Source: Brevibacterium sp. ZH18
GTDB lineage: Bacteria > Actinomycetota > Actinomycetes > Actinomycetales > Brevibacteriaceae
Assembly (NCBI RefSeq): GCF_022748595.1
Contig: NZ_JALDSX010000012.1
Span: 1 to 64,000 of the forward strand
Length of the DNA: 64,000 nucleotides
Direction: 5' to 3'
The position numbers and the translations under genes were made by a program. Below are positions 46,363 through 54,692 of this stretch, in pieces. Positions within the stretch are counted from its first letter, which is position 1. Each line of letters begins with the position of its first letter. The notes under the pieces were generated by a model. That model had not been told where the DNA came from and searched no databases. It worked only from the letters and a program-made list of their open reading frames with translations.

Positions 46363-47802
46363 TCATCCTTGTCCGACGCGGGAGGTCGCCATCAGGTAGT
46401 CGAGGCACTTGACGGCTGTGCTCGAGTCTCCGATGAGCCCGCCTTTCGTCACGATCGGCAGTCCGTCTGAGCTTCCTCCGACAAGGTGACCGCCCACGGC
46501 CAGCGGGATGATCTCCTTCTCGATCTCCATCCCGACCGCGCCGACGGCTCTCATCACCATGGCCGTGACATCGCCACCGGTCGTATAGAGGCCGGTGATG
46601 ACAGGGGATGTCATGACTGCGGCTGCGATCATGGCCAGCCGCTTCGTCGTCAGCTCCGACTGCTCGTTGGTGAGATCAAGCAGGTCGCCCGACTCGAGTA
46701 CGGTGGCGATGATGATCGCTCGCGCCGAGGTGACTTCCTCGACCAGCTCGAGTGTGGCATCGACGTCGGGGAGGTTCTCCTCATCGAGGACGGTACGGAT
46801 GATGGTGATTGTGGGGTCGTCGGCCAGTGTGGCCAGCTGAGCTCGAGTCACCTCGGTGGCTGATCCCGAGATGCCGAGGATGGCGCCGCCGGGACGAGTC
46901 GGCAGCAGCGACAGCGCGAGGGCGAGGCTGCCGGGACCGGGGTCGATGGTCACCCAGTCGATGATCTCGCCGTTGCGCAGACCTGACCTTGCTCGGGCGC
47001 CGAAGCTGTCGTCCCCGGTGGGGTCTTCTGCGATTTCCTGAGTCACTGAGGCGACGACAGATCCGACGAGTCTGACGTGATCAGCAGTCAGGGCATCGGC
47101 GATGATGATGTCAGCCCCACCGGAGATGGCATCGAGGACCGCGGACCGAATCGCCCAGTGGCCGGAGAGCACCGTCGAGATCTCGATGAGGTGAGAGTCG
47201 AGATCGGTGCCGGTTCGCAGGATCGCGTCGACATCGGAGGTGTGCATGGGGGAGCGGACATCGTGTTTGAGCTCAGTGTGTTCGAGCAGTCGTCCCTCAA
47301 GGAGCTGTTGACCTTGGACGGTGGTTCGCCCCGCAGTGGGAAACGCAGGGACGCACAGACCCATGACCCGCTTCTTCTGTCCACCGTGTCCGGCGGCCGA
47401 CTCGGCTACTTTCCTGCGGGCGTTGAGGGCCGCCTCTGCGGAGGGTCCGACATTGCCGCGCAGGGTTGTGTCGATACGGCAGGCGACGAGATCGATGTCG
47501 CTGGTGATGCTGATGAGCGATTCGGTAATCTCAGCGGCCTCCTCCGGCGGTAGGTGCCGGGAGTCGGCGTTGAGCACGACGGCGTCGTAGTCATCGAGAA
47601 GGTCATCGAGGTTGACCTTCTCACTCCGGTTCGTCCCGGTCACGGTGATGGTCCGCAGCCCCGCCTCGGCGAAGAGCGCACCGCAGGCGTTGCCGCCGGT
47701 CAGGTCGTCGGCGACGATGAGGATACGTGGGCTGGCCGCGTCACCGAATCCTGGTGCGGACTTGTCCGGCTTCGGAGCCGGGGGCGTGGAATGTTCACTC
47801 AT
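46363..47802 (-). CDS. Four-carbon acid sugar kinase (DUF1537 family)
   Basis: A 479-residue protein. After a Pro/Ser-rich 25-residue start the N-terminal DUF1537 domain begins RILIVADDLTGGNACGALFAEAGLRTITV, with the family motif DDLTGxN. LVACRIDTTLRGNVGPSAEAAL is the second conserved stretch. The C-terminal nucleotide-binding domain contains AVGGHLVGGSSDGLPIVTKGGLIGDSSTAVKCL near the end. The family phosphorylates D-threonate, D-erythronate or related acids at O-4. It is between the GntP permease (4-bp overlap at its start) and PdxA2 (86-bp gap). It would feed 4-phosphoerythronate or -threonate to that enzyme. Confidence 0.87.
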   Translation of the reverse strand: MSEHSTPPAPKPDKSAPGFGDAASPRILIVADDLTGGNACGALFAEAGLRTITVTGTNRSEKVNLDDLLDDYDAVVLNADSRHLPPEEAAEITESLISITSDIDLVACRIDTTLRGNVGPSAEAALNARRKVAESAAGHGGQKKRVMGLCVPAFPTAGRTTVQGQQLLEGRLLEHTELKHDVRSPMHTSDVDAILRTGTDLDSHLIEISTVLSGHWAIRSAVLDAISGGADIIIADALTADHVRLVGSVVASVTQEIAEDPTGDDSFGARARSGLRNGEIIDWVTIDPGPGSLALALSLLPTRPGGAILGISGSATEVTRAQLATLADDPTITIIRTVLDEENLPDVDATLELVEEVTSARAIIIATVLESGDLLDLTNEQSELTTKRLAMIAAAVMTSPVITGLYTTGGDVTAMVMRAVGAVGMEIEKEIIPLAVGGHLVGGSSDGLPIVTKGGLIGDSSTAVKCLDYLMATSRVGQG

Positions 47803-49325
47803 ACGATCAAGTCGAGCACAAACAGGAGCGGAAGGGAACAGATCCAGACCGCCGTCGTAATGCCCGACCAGCCCTTGATTGCGTTAATGCCGTCGAGGCC
47901 GGTGAAGCGGGTGACGACCCAGAAGTACGAATCGTTGAAGTACGAGAAGACCATCGAGCCGGCGGTGCACGCCATGACCGCGACCAGCGGGCTCAGACCC
48001 AGGGGTGCGATGAGCGGTGCGGTGACCGAGGCGGCGGTGATCATCGCAACCGTACCCGAACCCTGTGCCAAGCGTACGAGCGAGGCGATGAGGAACGGTA
48101 CGAGGAGTGCGGGCAGACTGATCGAGGCGATCGCCTCGGCGAGGGCATCGCCGACGCCCGACTCGCGCAGCACCAGGCCGAAGCTGCCGCCGGCGCCGGT
48201 GATGAGCAGGATGAGTCCGGCGGATGCGGCGCCGTCGGCCAGCCAGCTCTGGACCGTGTTGTTCTTGGTCCGGTGCGGCAGGAGCGTGTAGACGGCGAGG
48301 ACGAGGCCGATGATGAGCGCGACGACGGGGTTGCCGAGGAACGCCAGGGGTGCGACCCAGGAGGATGGTTCGTAGGCGTCGCCGGCGAGTTCTCCCTGAG
48401 CGTTCTTGTCGATCGCGGTGCTCACCGTGTTCGCGACGATGAGCAGCAGCGGGACGATGAGCGGGAGGAATCCGAGGAAGGCTCCCGGCTTCTTCGCGGA
48501 GGTGGTCCCATCGTCGGCGTCGGATGTGCCGGTGTCCGTGTTGTCCGCTGTGCCGGCTGTGTTCCAGTCGCTGCCGGTGAGCGTGTCGACTCCACCGCGG
48601 GAGGATCCTGCGGATCCTTCAGAGGCGGTGGCCGAGCCGGCCGAATGCGCATCCGCCGAGGCGGTGGTCACCGAACCGTAGACGTCGTGTTTGACGGCCT
48701 TGTTGAGGACGGGTTCGAGCTTGGGTCCGATCCAGCGGGCGTAGATGACGACGACGGGCAGGAGGCAGGCGGTGAAGACGAGGCCCGCGAGGATGACCGA
48801 ACCGATGTCGGCGCCGAGGATGCCCGTCGCAGCGAGCGGCCCCGGGGTCGGCGGCACCATGTGGTGAGTCAAGGTCATGCCGCAGCCCAGTGCGAGTGCG
48901 AGGGTGACGTAGCCGCCCCTCTTCACACGGGCGATGGAGCGGGCGAGCGGGTTCATGATGACGTAGCCCGAGTCGCAGAAGACAGGGATGGACACGAGCG
49001 AGCCGACAGTGCCCATGGCCCAGGGCTCGCGGCCCTTGCCGAAGATGCGCAGGAAGGCTCGGGCCAGGGAGTCGGCGGCACCGGAGACTTCGAGGATCTT
49101 GCCGATGCCCACGCCGAGTCCGATGACGATGCCGATGCTGGCCAGAGTGTCACCGAAGCCCGTGGTGATGGAGTCGATGATCGAGAGCAGGTCTTGACCG
49201 GCGACGATGCCGGTGACGACCGCTGCCAGGAGAAGAGCGATGAAGGCGTCGAGCCGGGTCGCCAGGACGATGACGACGATCGTCACGATCCCGGCTACCA
49301 GAGCCAAGATGAGTTGCAGGTCCAT
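47799..49325 (-). CDS. GntP-family permease (gluconate/sugar-acid transporter)
   Basis: A 508-residue protein with at least 12 hydrophobic segments and a charged Ser/Gly/Asp-rich loop near residues 215-275. GFGDTLASIGIVIGLGVGIGKILEVSG and PIPVFCDSGYV-like SIPVFCDSGYVIMNPLARSIARVKRG (residues ~117-142) are GntP signatures, as is HHMVPPTPGPLAATGILGADIG. It imports a sugar acid, here probably threonate or erythronate given the kinase and PdxA2. It is the first gene of the operon and is transcribed away from the MFS-amidase operon. Its upstream DNA contains several dyads and direct repeats. Confidence 0.87.
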   Translation of the reverse strand: MDLQLILALVAGIVTIVVIVLATRLDAFIALLLAAVVTGIVAGQDLLSIIDSITTGFGDTLASIGIVIGLGVGIGKILEVSGAADSLARAFLRIFGKGREPWAMGTVGSLVSIPVFCDSGYVIMNPLARSIARVKRGGYVTLALALGCGMTLTHHMVPPTPGPLAATGILGADIGSVILAGLVFTACLLPVVVIYARWIGPKLEPVLNKAVKHDVYGSVTTASADAHSAGSATASEGSAGSSRGGVDTLTGSDWNTAGTADNTDTGTSDADDGTTSAKKPGAFLGFLPLIVPLLLIVANTVSTAIDKNAQGELAGDAYEPSSWVAPLAFLGNPVVALIIGLVLAVYTLLPHRTKNNTVQSWLADGAASAGLILLITGAGGSFGLVLRESGVGDALAEAIASISLPALLVPFLIASLVRLAQGSGTVAMITAASVTAPLIAPLGLSPLVAVMACTAGSMVFSYFNDSYFWVVTRFTGLDGINAIKGWSGITTAVWICSLPLLFVLDLIV

Positions 49326-49458
49326 GTGGTCCTCCGGAGTGAGGCCGGCTCAGCTGAGCCGGGGTAGAGCCGGGCCGACTCTCGGCGCGGCCCGGGGCTG
49401 GTTACCTTGGGCAGTTGCCGATGTCTGAGCTGTGGTGAGGTGCCGAGCGCGGGCATCG

Positions 49459-49531
49459 AACATGAGAGTCGGATGTGAAGTTGAACAACATGAGCAAATA
49501 TTACTCATACATGAACATTTATGCAATGTTC
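49459..49531. promoter_or_regulatory. Repeat-rich operator region of the GntP/kinase/PdxA2/DeoR operon
   Basis: The octamer AACATGAG occurs at 49459-49466 and 49487-49494. TGAGCAAATATTACTCA (49491-49507) is a partial dyad. GAACATT-TATGC-AATGTTC (49513-49531) is a perfect 7-bp inverted repeat. The stretch is AT-rich against its surroundings and lies upstream of the GntP gene. I infer it to be the binding region of the operon's DeoR protein. It fits the several-site arrangement common for that family. Confidence 0.5.
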
Positions 49532-49626
49532 GACGGCGCGGTTCGACGCTGCGGCTAGACGCTCGCGGCGCTGCACTTCAGGGCGGGTGGGCCGTCGACA
49601 ATTCCTGCGGTCTCGTTTCGCATAAC

Positions 49627-49640
49627 TACAATCGATTGCA
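49627..49640. promoter_or_regulatory. LacI-type operator upstream of the MFS-amidase operon
   Basis: TACAATCGATTGCA contains the perfect 10-bp palindrome CAATCGATTG with a central CG, as LacI-family sites have. It lies 32 bp before the MFS start and overlaps the likely -35 position. The same 14 bases, inverted, occur at 57977-57990 upstream of the imidase-like operon. The cognate regulator is probably the LacI gene at 52484. Confidence 0.75.
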
Positions 49641-49671
49641 ATAATGTGATCCAGACTATATCGTTCTGATC

Positions 49672-51048
49672 ATGTCGAACACCAGCGCTCGAAGACGAGC
49701 AACCGAAACAACCCGCCCGAGGCTCTTCGCCGACAAGTTCCGGTGGGTGATACTCACCGGAATCGTCGCCATCACCGTCATCAACTACGTCGACAGGGGA
49801 GCGATCTCCTACGCCGCTGAAGGCATCATGGGTGAGTACGCGCTCGACCCTGCCGAGTGGGGCAATGTGCTCGGCTTCTTCGGGTACGGCTACATGTTCG
49901 GAGCACTCATCGGCGGCTTCCTTGCCGACAAGATGGGGCCGAGATGGATGTGGACGGTTGCAACGTTGAGCTGGTCAGTCCTCGTCGTGGGTGTCATCTT
50001 CGCCGGAGACCTGGGCGTCGCACTCGCCGGTTCCGCTCTGGTCGGCTTTGCCGTCTTCCGCATTACGTTCGGCCTGGCTGAAGGCCCGACCTACGCAACA
50101 GTGAATAAGACGGTCGCCAATTGGGCGACCGTGAAGGAACGCGGCTTCATGTCCGCCGTCGGCCTGCTGGGAACCCCATTGGGGGCGCTGCTCACAGCGC
50201 CGATCGCCGTCGGACTCATCACTCTTACCGGATCGTGGCGCTGGGTCTTCGTCATCCTCGGTGCGGCAGGGTTCGTGTGGCTGTTCTGGTGGCTGCGGAT
50301 CTTCACCAACCGTCCCGACGAGAACCCGCGTGTCTCACCGGTCGAGTTGCGCACGATCCGCAGTCAGGCCGACGTCCTCGCAGTGGAGACCACTGTCGAC
50401 GAACCGAGCAGGAAGCTCGCCTGGTGGGACTTCTTCAAGAGTCGGACATTGGTCTTCAATGCCATCGGCTATTTCGCCTTCATGTACGTGAACTTCATGA
50501 TCCTCACCTGGACTCCGCGCTACCTGCAGTCCGAGTTCGGGTTCGAGCTTGGATCGCTGTGGTATCTGGGCATGATCCCGTGGATCGGGGCCTGCTTCAC
50601 CGTGCTCTTCGGCGGGCGGATCAGCGACTGGCTGCGACGCCGCACCGGTAGTCTGTGGATCGCTCGCAGCGGCTTCGCCATGGTCTCCTTGGCACTGACG
50701 ACCATCTGCTTCCTCTTCATCCCCACACTGAATTCGGCTGCGGCAGTGTTGCTCGTCATGGCGATCGGCAATGCCCTGAACTCGCTGCCCAATGCGGTCT
50801 ACTGGACCGTGGTCATCGACACCGCGCCGGAGCGCACAGGTACCTTCGGCGGAATGACGCACTTCATTGCGAATATTGCCGCAGTCGCAGCACCGACCGT
50901 CACCGGTTACATCGTCAGCGCTAGCGGCTTCGGCGGAATGTTCATCGCCACCGGTGTCGCCACCGGAATCGGAGTCATCGCCATGGCGCTCGTCCGTCCC
51001 GGTCGTTTAGGGGCGCCAGCGCGCAGATCCACCGGGGTCGGGGCATGA
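49672..51048 (+). CDS. MFS transporter (anion:cation symporter type)
   Basis: A 458-residue, 12-helix protein. It has VAITVINYVDRGAISYAA (residues ~36-53), the start motif of the ACS/glucarate-type group, and GFLADKMGPRWMWT for loop 2-3. GLAEGPTYATVNKTVANWATVKERGFMSAVGLLGTPLGALL (~144-184) is the characteristic helix 4-5 region. It would import an organic acid or amide. It is the first gene of a two-gene operon with an amidase (4-bp overlap) under the LacI-type operator, so the imported compound probably contains an amide or yields one. Confidence 0.87.
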   Translation: MSNTSARRRATETTRPRLFADKFRWVILTGIVAITVINYVDRGAISYAAEGIMGEYALDPAEWGNVLGFFGYGYMFGALIGGFLADKMGPRWMWTVATLSWSVLVVGVIFAGDLGVALAGSALVGFAVFRITFGLAEGPTYATVNKTVANWATVKERGFMSAVGLLGTPLGALLTAPIAVGLITLTGSWRWVFVILGAAGFVWLFWWLRIFTNRPDENPRVSPVELRTIRSQADVLAVETTVDEPSRKLAWWDFFKSRTLVFNAIGYFAFMYVNFMILTWTPRYLQSEFGFELGSLWYLGMIPWIGACFTVLFGGRISDWLRRRTGSLWIARSGFAMVSLALTTICFLFIPTLNSAAAVLLVMAIGNALNSLPNAVYWTVVIDTAPERTGTFGGMTHFIANIAAVAAPTVTGYIVSASGFGGMFIATGVATGIGVIAMALVRPGRLGAPARRSTGVGA

Positions 51049-52373
51049 CAGAGGGTACAGACGAGGAAAGACGCAGCGGGGGAGACGCAATGGACAGAAA
51101 CTCACAGCTGACCGCATCGCGACGGACGTTGGAGTCCCTGCAGGACAGGCGATCCGGAGCTCGTCGGATCAACGCGATCGTCGACGTCGATGAGAGCCAG
51201 ATCGACGAGGCTCAGATAGAGACGGCCGCTCGTCGTGGATCGTCGCTCGCTGGTCGGATCGTGGCCATCAAGGACATGATCGATGTCGCGGGAATGCCCA
51301 CCCGATGTGGTTCCGACCTGGGCAGCGACACCCCGCAGACAGAGGACGCCGAGGTTGTCGCCAGTCTGCGACGTGCCGGTGCGATCGTCGGGGTCAAGAC
51401 CGCAACGCACGAATTCGCCTATGGCCCGACCGGCGACGTGACGAACCGCGGGCCGGTTCTCAACCCGCACGACAAGACCCGAATGTCGGGCGGCTCCAGC
51501 GCCGGTTCGGCAGCTCTGCTGGGCGAAGGCTCGGTCGAACTGGCGCTGGGTACCGATACCGGCGGATCCGGGCGGACCCCAGCGGCCTTCTGCGGCGTCT
51601 ACGGTCTGCGACCGACCTCGAATTCGCTGAGCGTGGACGGTGTCTTCCCGCTGGCCAAGAGCCTCGACACGGTCAGCCCGATGGCTAGAGACGCTGTAGG
51701 GCTGAGCGACCTGTGGGCCGCGCTCACCGGAGAAGCGATCGACGTGACGGTGAGGTCGGCCGACCTGACGATCGCCGAACTCGAAGGTGGGCAGTGGTCG
51801 AGTCTGCAATCCGAGGTCGCCGAGGCGGTCGTGACCGTACGTGCCCGCCTTTCCGAGCTGGGGCATCGGCTGACGAGAAGTGAACTGCCGGAGACTGCGC
51901 AGACCATCGAGCTCTACAATCTGGTCCAAGGCGCCGAGGCTGCTGCTGTGCACAGCGAGAATACGGCCGACCGTCCGCAGCTGTTCCAACCCGAGGTCCG
52001 CAGCCGCCTAGAAAGCGCCCGCGAGATTGCCGGATGGCAATACGTCAACGCACTTGAGGCGCTGATCAGCCTGCGTGAGCACTCTGATGACGTCTTCGGC
52101 GACGCGGACATTCTCCTGTGCGCCACCTCGCCGGTGACGGCGCCACTGGTCGGTGCCCGCAGCGGATTCGCCGCAGGCCGGACGTCTGCGCGCGAGGTGG
52201 CACTCCACCACACCATTCCCTTCAGTGTCCTCGGGCTGCCTGCTGTGAACATCCCGGTTTGGAGCGCAGGACGCCCGCTGCCGGCAGGAGTGCAGCTCGT
52301 CGCCCGTGCCGGAGCGGAATCCCACCTGCTCGCACTCGCCCAGGCCCTCGGCGACCTGCGCCACGTGAGCTGA
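51045..52373 (+). CDS. Amidase-signature-family amidase (possible half-amidase)
   Basis: A 442-residue enzyme. The Ser-cisSer-Lys triad can be read: Lys76 in GRIVAIKDMIDVAG, Ser151 in RMSGGSSAGSAAL, and nucleophile Ser175 in LGTDTGGSGRTPAAFCGVYG. Family members hydrolyse small amides, urethanes or half-amides. The ATG overlaps the MFS stop (ATGA), while ATG 51090, after GGGGGAG, is another plausible start and would renumber by 15. Its partner in the regulon is an imidase-like hydrolase at 57790. Together they suggest a two-step opening and deamination of a cyclic imide. That joint role is inference. Confidence 0.87.
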   Translation: MTEGTDEERRSGGDAMDRNSQLTASRRTLESLQDRRSGARRINAIVDVDESQIDEAQIETAARRGSSLAGRIVAIKDMIDVAGMPTRCGSDLGSDTPQTEDAEVVASLRRAGAIVGVKTATHEFAYGPTGDVTNRGPVLNPHDKTRMSGGSSAGSAALLGEGSVELALGTDTGGSGRTPAAFCGVYGLRPTSNSLSVDGVFPLAKSLDTVSPMARDAVGLSDLWAALTGEAIDVTVRSADLTIAELEGGQWSSLQSEVAEAVVTVRARLSELGHRLTRSELPETAQTIELYNLVQGAEAAAVHSENTADRPQLFQPEVRSRLESAREIAGWQYVNALEALISLREHSDDVFGDADILLCATSPVTAPLVGARSGFAAGRTSAREVALHHTIPFSVLGLPAVNIPVWSAGRPLPAGVQLVARAGAESHLLALAQALGDLRHVS

Positions 52374-52471
52374 GCAGCCGCTGGGGTGACACCCCCACCT
52401 CGGCGGTGGTGGAGGTCTTCTCAACAGGGGCAATGGCCGTGTATGGCGGCGAGATCGCACGGCGATGTTTG

Positions 52472-52477
52472 TACGAT
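52472..52477 (+). promoter_or_regulatory. Candidate -10 box for the LacI gene (possibly leaderless)
   Basis: TACGAT (52472-52477) fits the TANNNT -10 pattern and is six bases before ATG 52484. A transcript starting there would be leaderless or nearly so. The GGGAAG between them is too close for a standard ribosome site. Confidence 0.4.
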
Positions 52478-52483
52478 GGGAAG

Positions 52484-53524
52484 ATGCAGAGTCCACAGGG
52501 TTCCGACGGCAGGCGAATCAGCCGCATCACCATGGCGGATATCGCTGCAGCCGCCGACGCAGACGTGTCGACGGTGTCACGCACCCTCAGCCGGGAACGG
52601 GACTCGATCCGGACCAAGAAGGGCAAGCGGATCTGGGAGATCGCCGACGAACTCGGCTATTCGCCCAACCTCACTGCCTCCTCGCTGCGGACGAACACGA
52701 CCAAACTCATCGCAGTATTCGTCCCACGACTCCGCGACGAAGTCCTCGCCCTGATGTACGAAGGGATCGAGGAGGAGCTGCAGAAACACGGTTATCAGTG
52801 CATGGTGCTCTCGACCGGCGACGACCCCGATGTGCAGCTGGCCAAGCTCGATGTCGCGATTCAGCGCGGAGTCGACGGGATCCTCTTCGGTGACGCAATG
52901 GTCGGATCCAAGGTGCTTCCCAAGGTCAAGAAGGCCGGCATCCCGTATCTGCTCTTCAACCGTCCCTTGGAGGGCCACCGGTCGGTGACCTGCGACGACT
53001 TCGGCGGGGGAGTCCTCGCGGCGAAACACCTGATGGAGCTGACTGACGGGCCGCTCGTCGTCTACAAGGCGATGGACTATGCGATGAACCTTGTCCACCG
53101 GTCTGCAGGCTTCCTCCAGACGGTTCGCGAACATGGACGGATTGCCGTCGACGGATTCCACCTCAACGGGGGAATCTACGCCGAGGACGGAATGAGGGCA
53201 GCGCGGGAGATGGTCGCCGAGTCCCGTGCACCGTTCGGAGCATTCGTCGTCAACGACACAGCGGGAATCGGTGCTCTGGGCGAGTTCACACGATCCGGGC
53301 TCAAACCCGGCGATGATGTCTATGTCGTGGGCTTCAACGACATTTCGTTGGCCAAGGCCACCCCGATAGCGCTCACCACGATCGTCAGCCCCACGCGGGA
53401 ACTCGGGCATCTGGCAGCCTCGTCGCTGCTGACGATCATCGGTGGTGGAGACCCCGAGTCGGTGCAGCTTCCGGTCGAGTTGGTTGTGCGCGAGTCCTCG
53501 ACTCCGCTCGCGAAACAGTCCTGA
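52484..53524 (+). CDS. LacI-family transcriptional regulator of the imidase/amidase regulon
   Basis: ATG 52484 gives 346 residues (MQSPQGSDGRRISRITMADI). The N-terminal helix-turn-helix and hinge read ITMADIAAAADADVSTVSRTLSRE, then ADELGYSPNLTASSLRTNTT. The rest is a periplasmic-binding-like sensor (LIAVFVPRLRDEVLALMYEGIEEELQKHGYQ, then YVVGFNDISLAKATPIALTTIV). It follows the amidase gene on the same strand and converges on the SDR operon. Two copies of one palindromic site lie upstream of the operons on either side. It is therefore the likely repressor of both. A short repeat covers its stop codon. Confidence 0.88.
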   Translation: MQSPQGSDGRRISRITMADIAAAADADVSTVSRTLSRERDSIRTKKGKRIWEIADELGYSPNLTASSLRTNTTKLIAVFVPRLRDEVLALMYEGIEEELQKHGYQCMVLSTGDDPDVQLAKLDVAIQRGVDGILFGDAMVGSKVLPKVKKAGIPYLLFNRPLEGHRSVTCDDFGGGVLAAKHLMELTDGPLVVYKAMDYAMNLVHRSAGFLQTVREHGRIAVDGFHLNGGIYAEDGMRAAREMVAESRAPFGAFVVNDTAGIGALGEFTRSGLKPGDDVYVVGFNDISLAKATPIALTTIVSPTRELGHLAASSLLTIIGGGDPESVQLPVELVVRESSTPLAKQS

Positions 53525-53548
53525 ATGCAGAAACAGTCCTGAATGCAG
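53513..53548. repeat. 18-bp perfect tandem repeat across the LacI stop codon
   Basis: AAACAGTCCTGAATGCAG occurs at 53513-53530 and again at 53531-53548. Each copy contains the TGA stop in its own frame context. It is a recent-looking duplication because the two copies are identical. Confidence 0.85.
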
Positions 53549-53550
53549 AA

Positions 53551-53581
53551 GCTGCCCGGTCGCAGGATACGACCGGGCAGC
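53551..53581. terminator. Bidirectional hairpin terminator between LacI gene and SDR operon
   Basis: GCTGCCCGGTCG (53551-53562) and CGACCGGGCAGC (53570-53581) are perfect 12-base arms with a 7-base loop. It lies between two converging stop codons (53524 and 53597). Confidence 0.85.
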
Positions 53582-53596
53582 CAACGGTGGCCGAGA

Positions 53597-53866
53597 TCAG
53601 CCGCGGCGGATCGTTCCCTGCTTCCAGTCGCTGATGTCGATGTTGAACGTGTCGTGGACATGGGCGAGCAGTTCGTCGATGTCGTCAAAGACAATGTGCG
53701 AGCCATTGCGGGTCTTCAGTGCCCACCGATCCTGCATCGCCACAAGTGACTGGCCGGCAGGCAGGGCAGAGCGCAGCTGGCCCAGCAGTCGATACTTCAG
53801 ACCCTTCTCATTGACCAGGGCCGTGGCCGCTGAAACTTTCCGCGATGACCCGCACGCACCGCACAT
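53597..53866 (-). CDS. Small CxxC protein of unknown function in the imidase operon
   Basis: An 89-residue protein whose start (MCGACGSSRKVSAATALVNE) carries a CxxC pair, enough for a metal knuckle only with a partner or as a redox pair. The middle (YRLLGQLRSALPAGQSLVAMQDRWALKTRNGSHIVF) and the end (DDIDELLAHVHDTFNIDISDW) look like a compact alpha/beta fold. Its ATG shares one base with the SDR stop (TGATG at 53864-53868), so it is translated as part of that operon. No known family is recognised. Possible roles are chaperone, regulator or redox helper. Confidence 0.65.
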   Translation of the reverse strand: MCGACGSSRKVSAATALVNEKGLKYRLLGQLRSALPAGQSLVAMQDRWALKTRNGSHIVFDDIDELLAHVHDTFNIDISDWKQGTIRRG

Positions 53867-54618
53867 CAGGGCATCACATCTCCGCTGTTGGGCCCAAGTG
53901 TCTGCCCGGTGTAGAGATCCCCGCCGGGGGAGGACGCCAAGAGCAGCGCTGTCGGAGCGACCTCTTCCGGTGTGCCGAAGCGCCCGATGGGAAGCTCAGC
54001 CTGTTTGGCACTCTTCCACTCATCGCTGAGACCATCGACGAGCGGAGTGTGGATGGGCCCCGGCGCGATCGTATTGACGAGGATGTTCTCCGGTGCGAGT
54101 TCGAGAGCCATGGCCTTGGACATGCCGATGACTCCGGCCTTCGCCGCCACATAGTGGCTCAGCCCGGTTCCACCCTTGATCCCCAGCTGCGAGGAGATGT
54201 TGATGATCCGGCCACCGCCTCGGTGCTGGAGATGCGGCAGAGCGAAGCGTGCCGTGAGGAACACTCCTTTGAGGTCGATGTCGATCGTCCTCTCGAAGGT
54301 CTCGACACTCATCTGTGCCAACGGGGTTTCGTCGAGGATCCCGGCTGCCGAGACGACGATGTCGAGCCCGCCGAGGCGCTCTGCCGCTTCATCGATCGCC
54401 GACTTCATCGAGTCGGCGTCGGTGACATCGGCGGCCACGGCGATGGCCCGTCCATCGGCGGACAGCGATGCGGCAGTGGCTTCTGCCTGTTCGCCGTTGA
54501 CGTCGAGGATGGCGACGGCAGCTCCCTGCTGAACGAAGAGCTTCGCAATCGCGGCCCCGATTCCACTGGCACCGCCGGTGATGAGGGCGGTCTTGGACTT
54601 CAGCTGTTCCTGTGTCAT
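53866..54618 (-). CDS. Short-chain dehydrogenase/reductase (imidase operon, gene 4)
   Basis: A 250-residue classical SDR: TGxxxGxG as ITGGASGIGAAI (residues ~13-24), DIVVSAAGIL for the NAG motif (~88-97), the active Ser in NISSQLGIKGG (~140) and YxxxK as YVAAK (~156-160). The C-terminus ends in YTGQTLGPNSGDVM in place of the common TGQxxxVDGG. It would oxidise or reduce a hydroxyl or keto group, probably in the compound released by the amidase/imidase pair. It lies 74 bp after the second SDR and is joined to the small CxxC gene. Confidence 0.86.
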   Translation of the reverse strand: MTQEQLKSKTALITGGASGIGAAIAKLFVQQGAAVAILDVNGEQAEATAASLSADGRAIAVAADVTDADSMKSAIDEAAERLGGLDIVVSAAGILDETPLAQMSVETFERTIDIDLKGVFLTARFALPHLQHRGGGRIINISSQLGIKGGTGLSHYVAAKAGVIGMSKAMALELAPENILVNTIAPGPIHTPLVDGLSDEWKSAKQAELPIGRFGTPEEVAPTALLLASSPGGDLYTGQTLGPNSGDVMP

Positions 54619-54692
54619 ATCTTCCTTTGCCAGATGTCGTTCATTGTGGACCCGATTCTTCGCAGCTGCACGGGCTTCGTAGCTGTACGGGC

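Larger units (their letters stand above)
49326..49671. other. 346-bp divergent regulatory region (GntP operon vs MFS-amidase operon)
   Basis: It holds no gene. Toward the left operon there is the DeoR-type repeat cluster (49459-49531). Toward the right operon there is the LacI-type palindrome (49627-49640) with a likely -10 (CTATAT, near 49655) between it and the ATG. The rest, about 49540-49620, is GC-rich without visible structure. Confidence 0.55.

Noticed and set aside
47727-49367. Long plus-strand open frame (~546 codons) opposite the GntP gene
   Set aside because: Its product is extremely Gly/Asp/Arg/Glu-rich with no domain, and it is antisense to a clear GntP permease. Such shadows are expected in high-GC DNA.
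49459-49531. Idea that the repeat cluster is a small CRISPR array
   Set aside because: Repeats are 8 bp and irregularly spaced, without constant-length spacers or cas genes. It fits an operator region.
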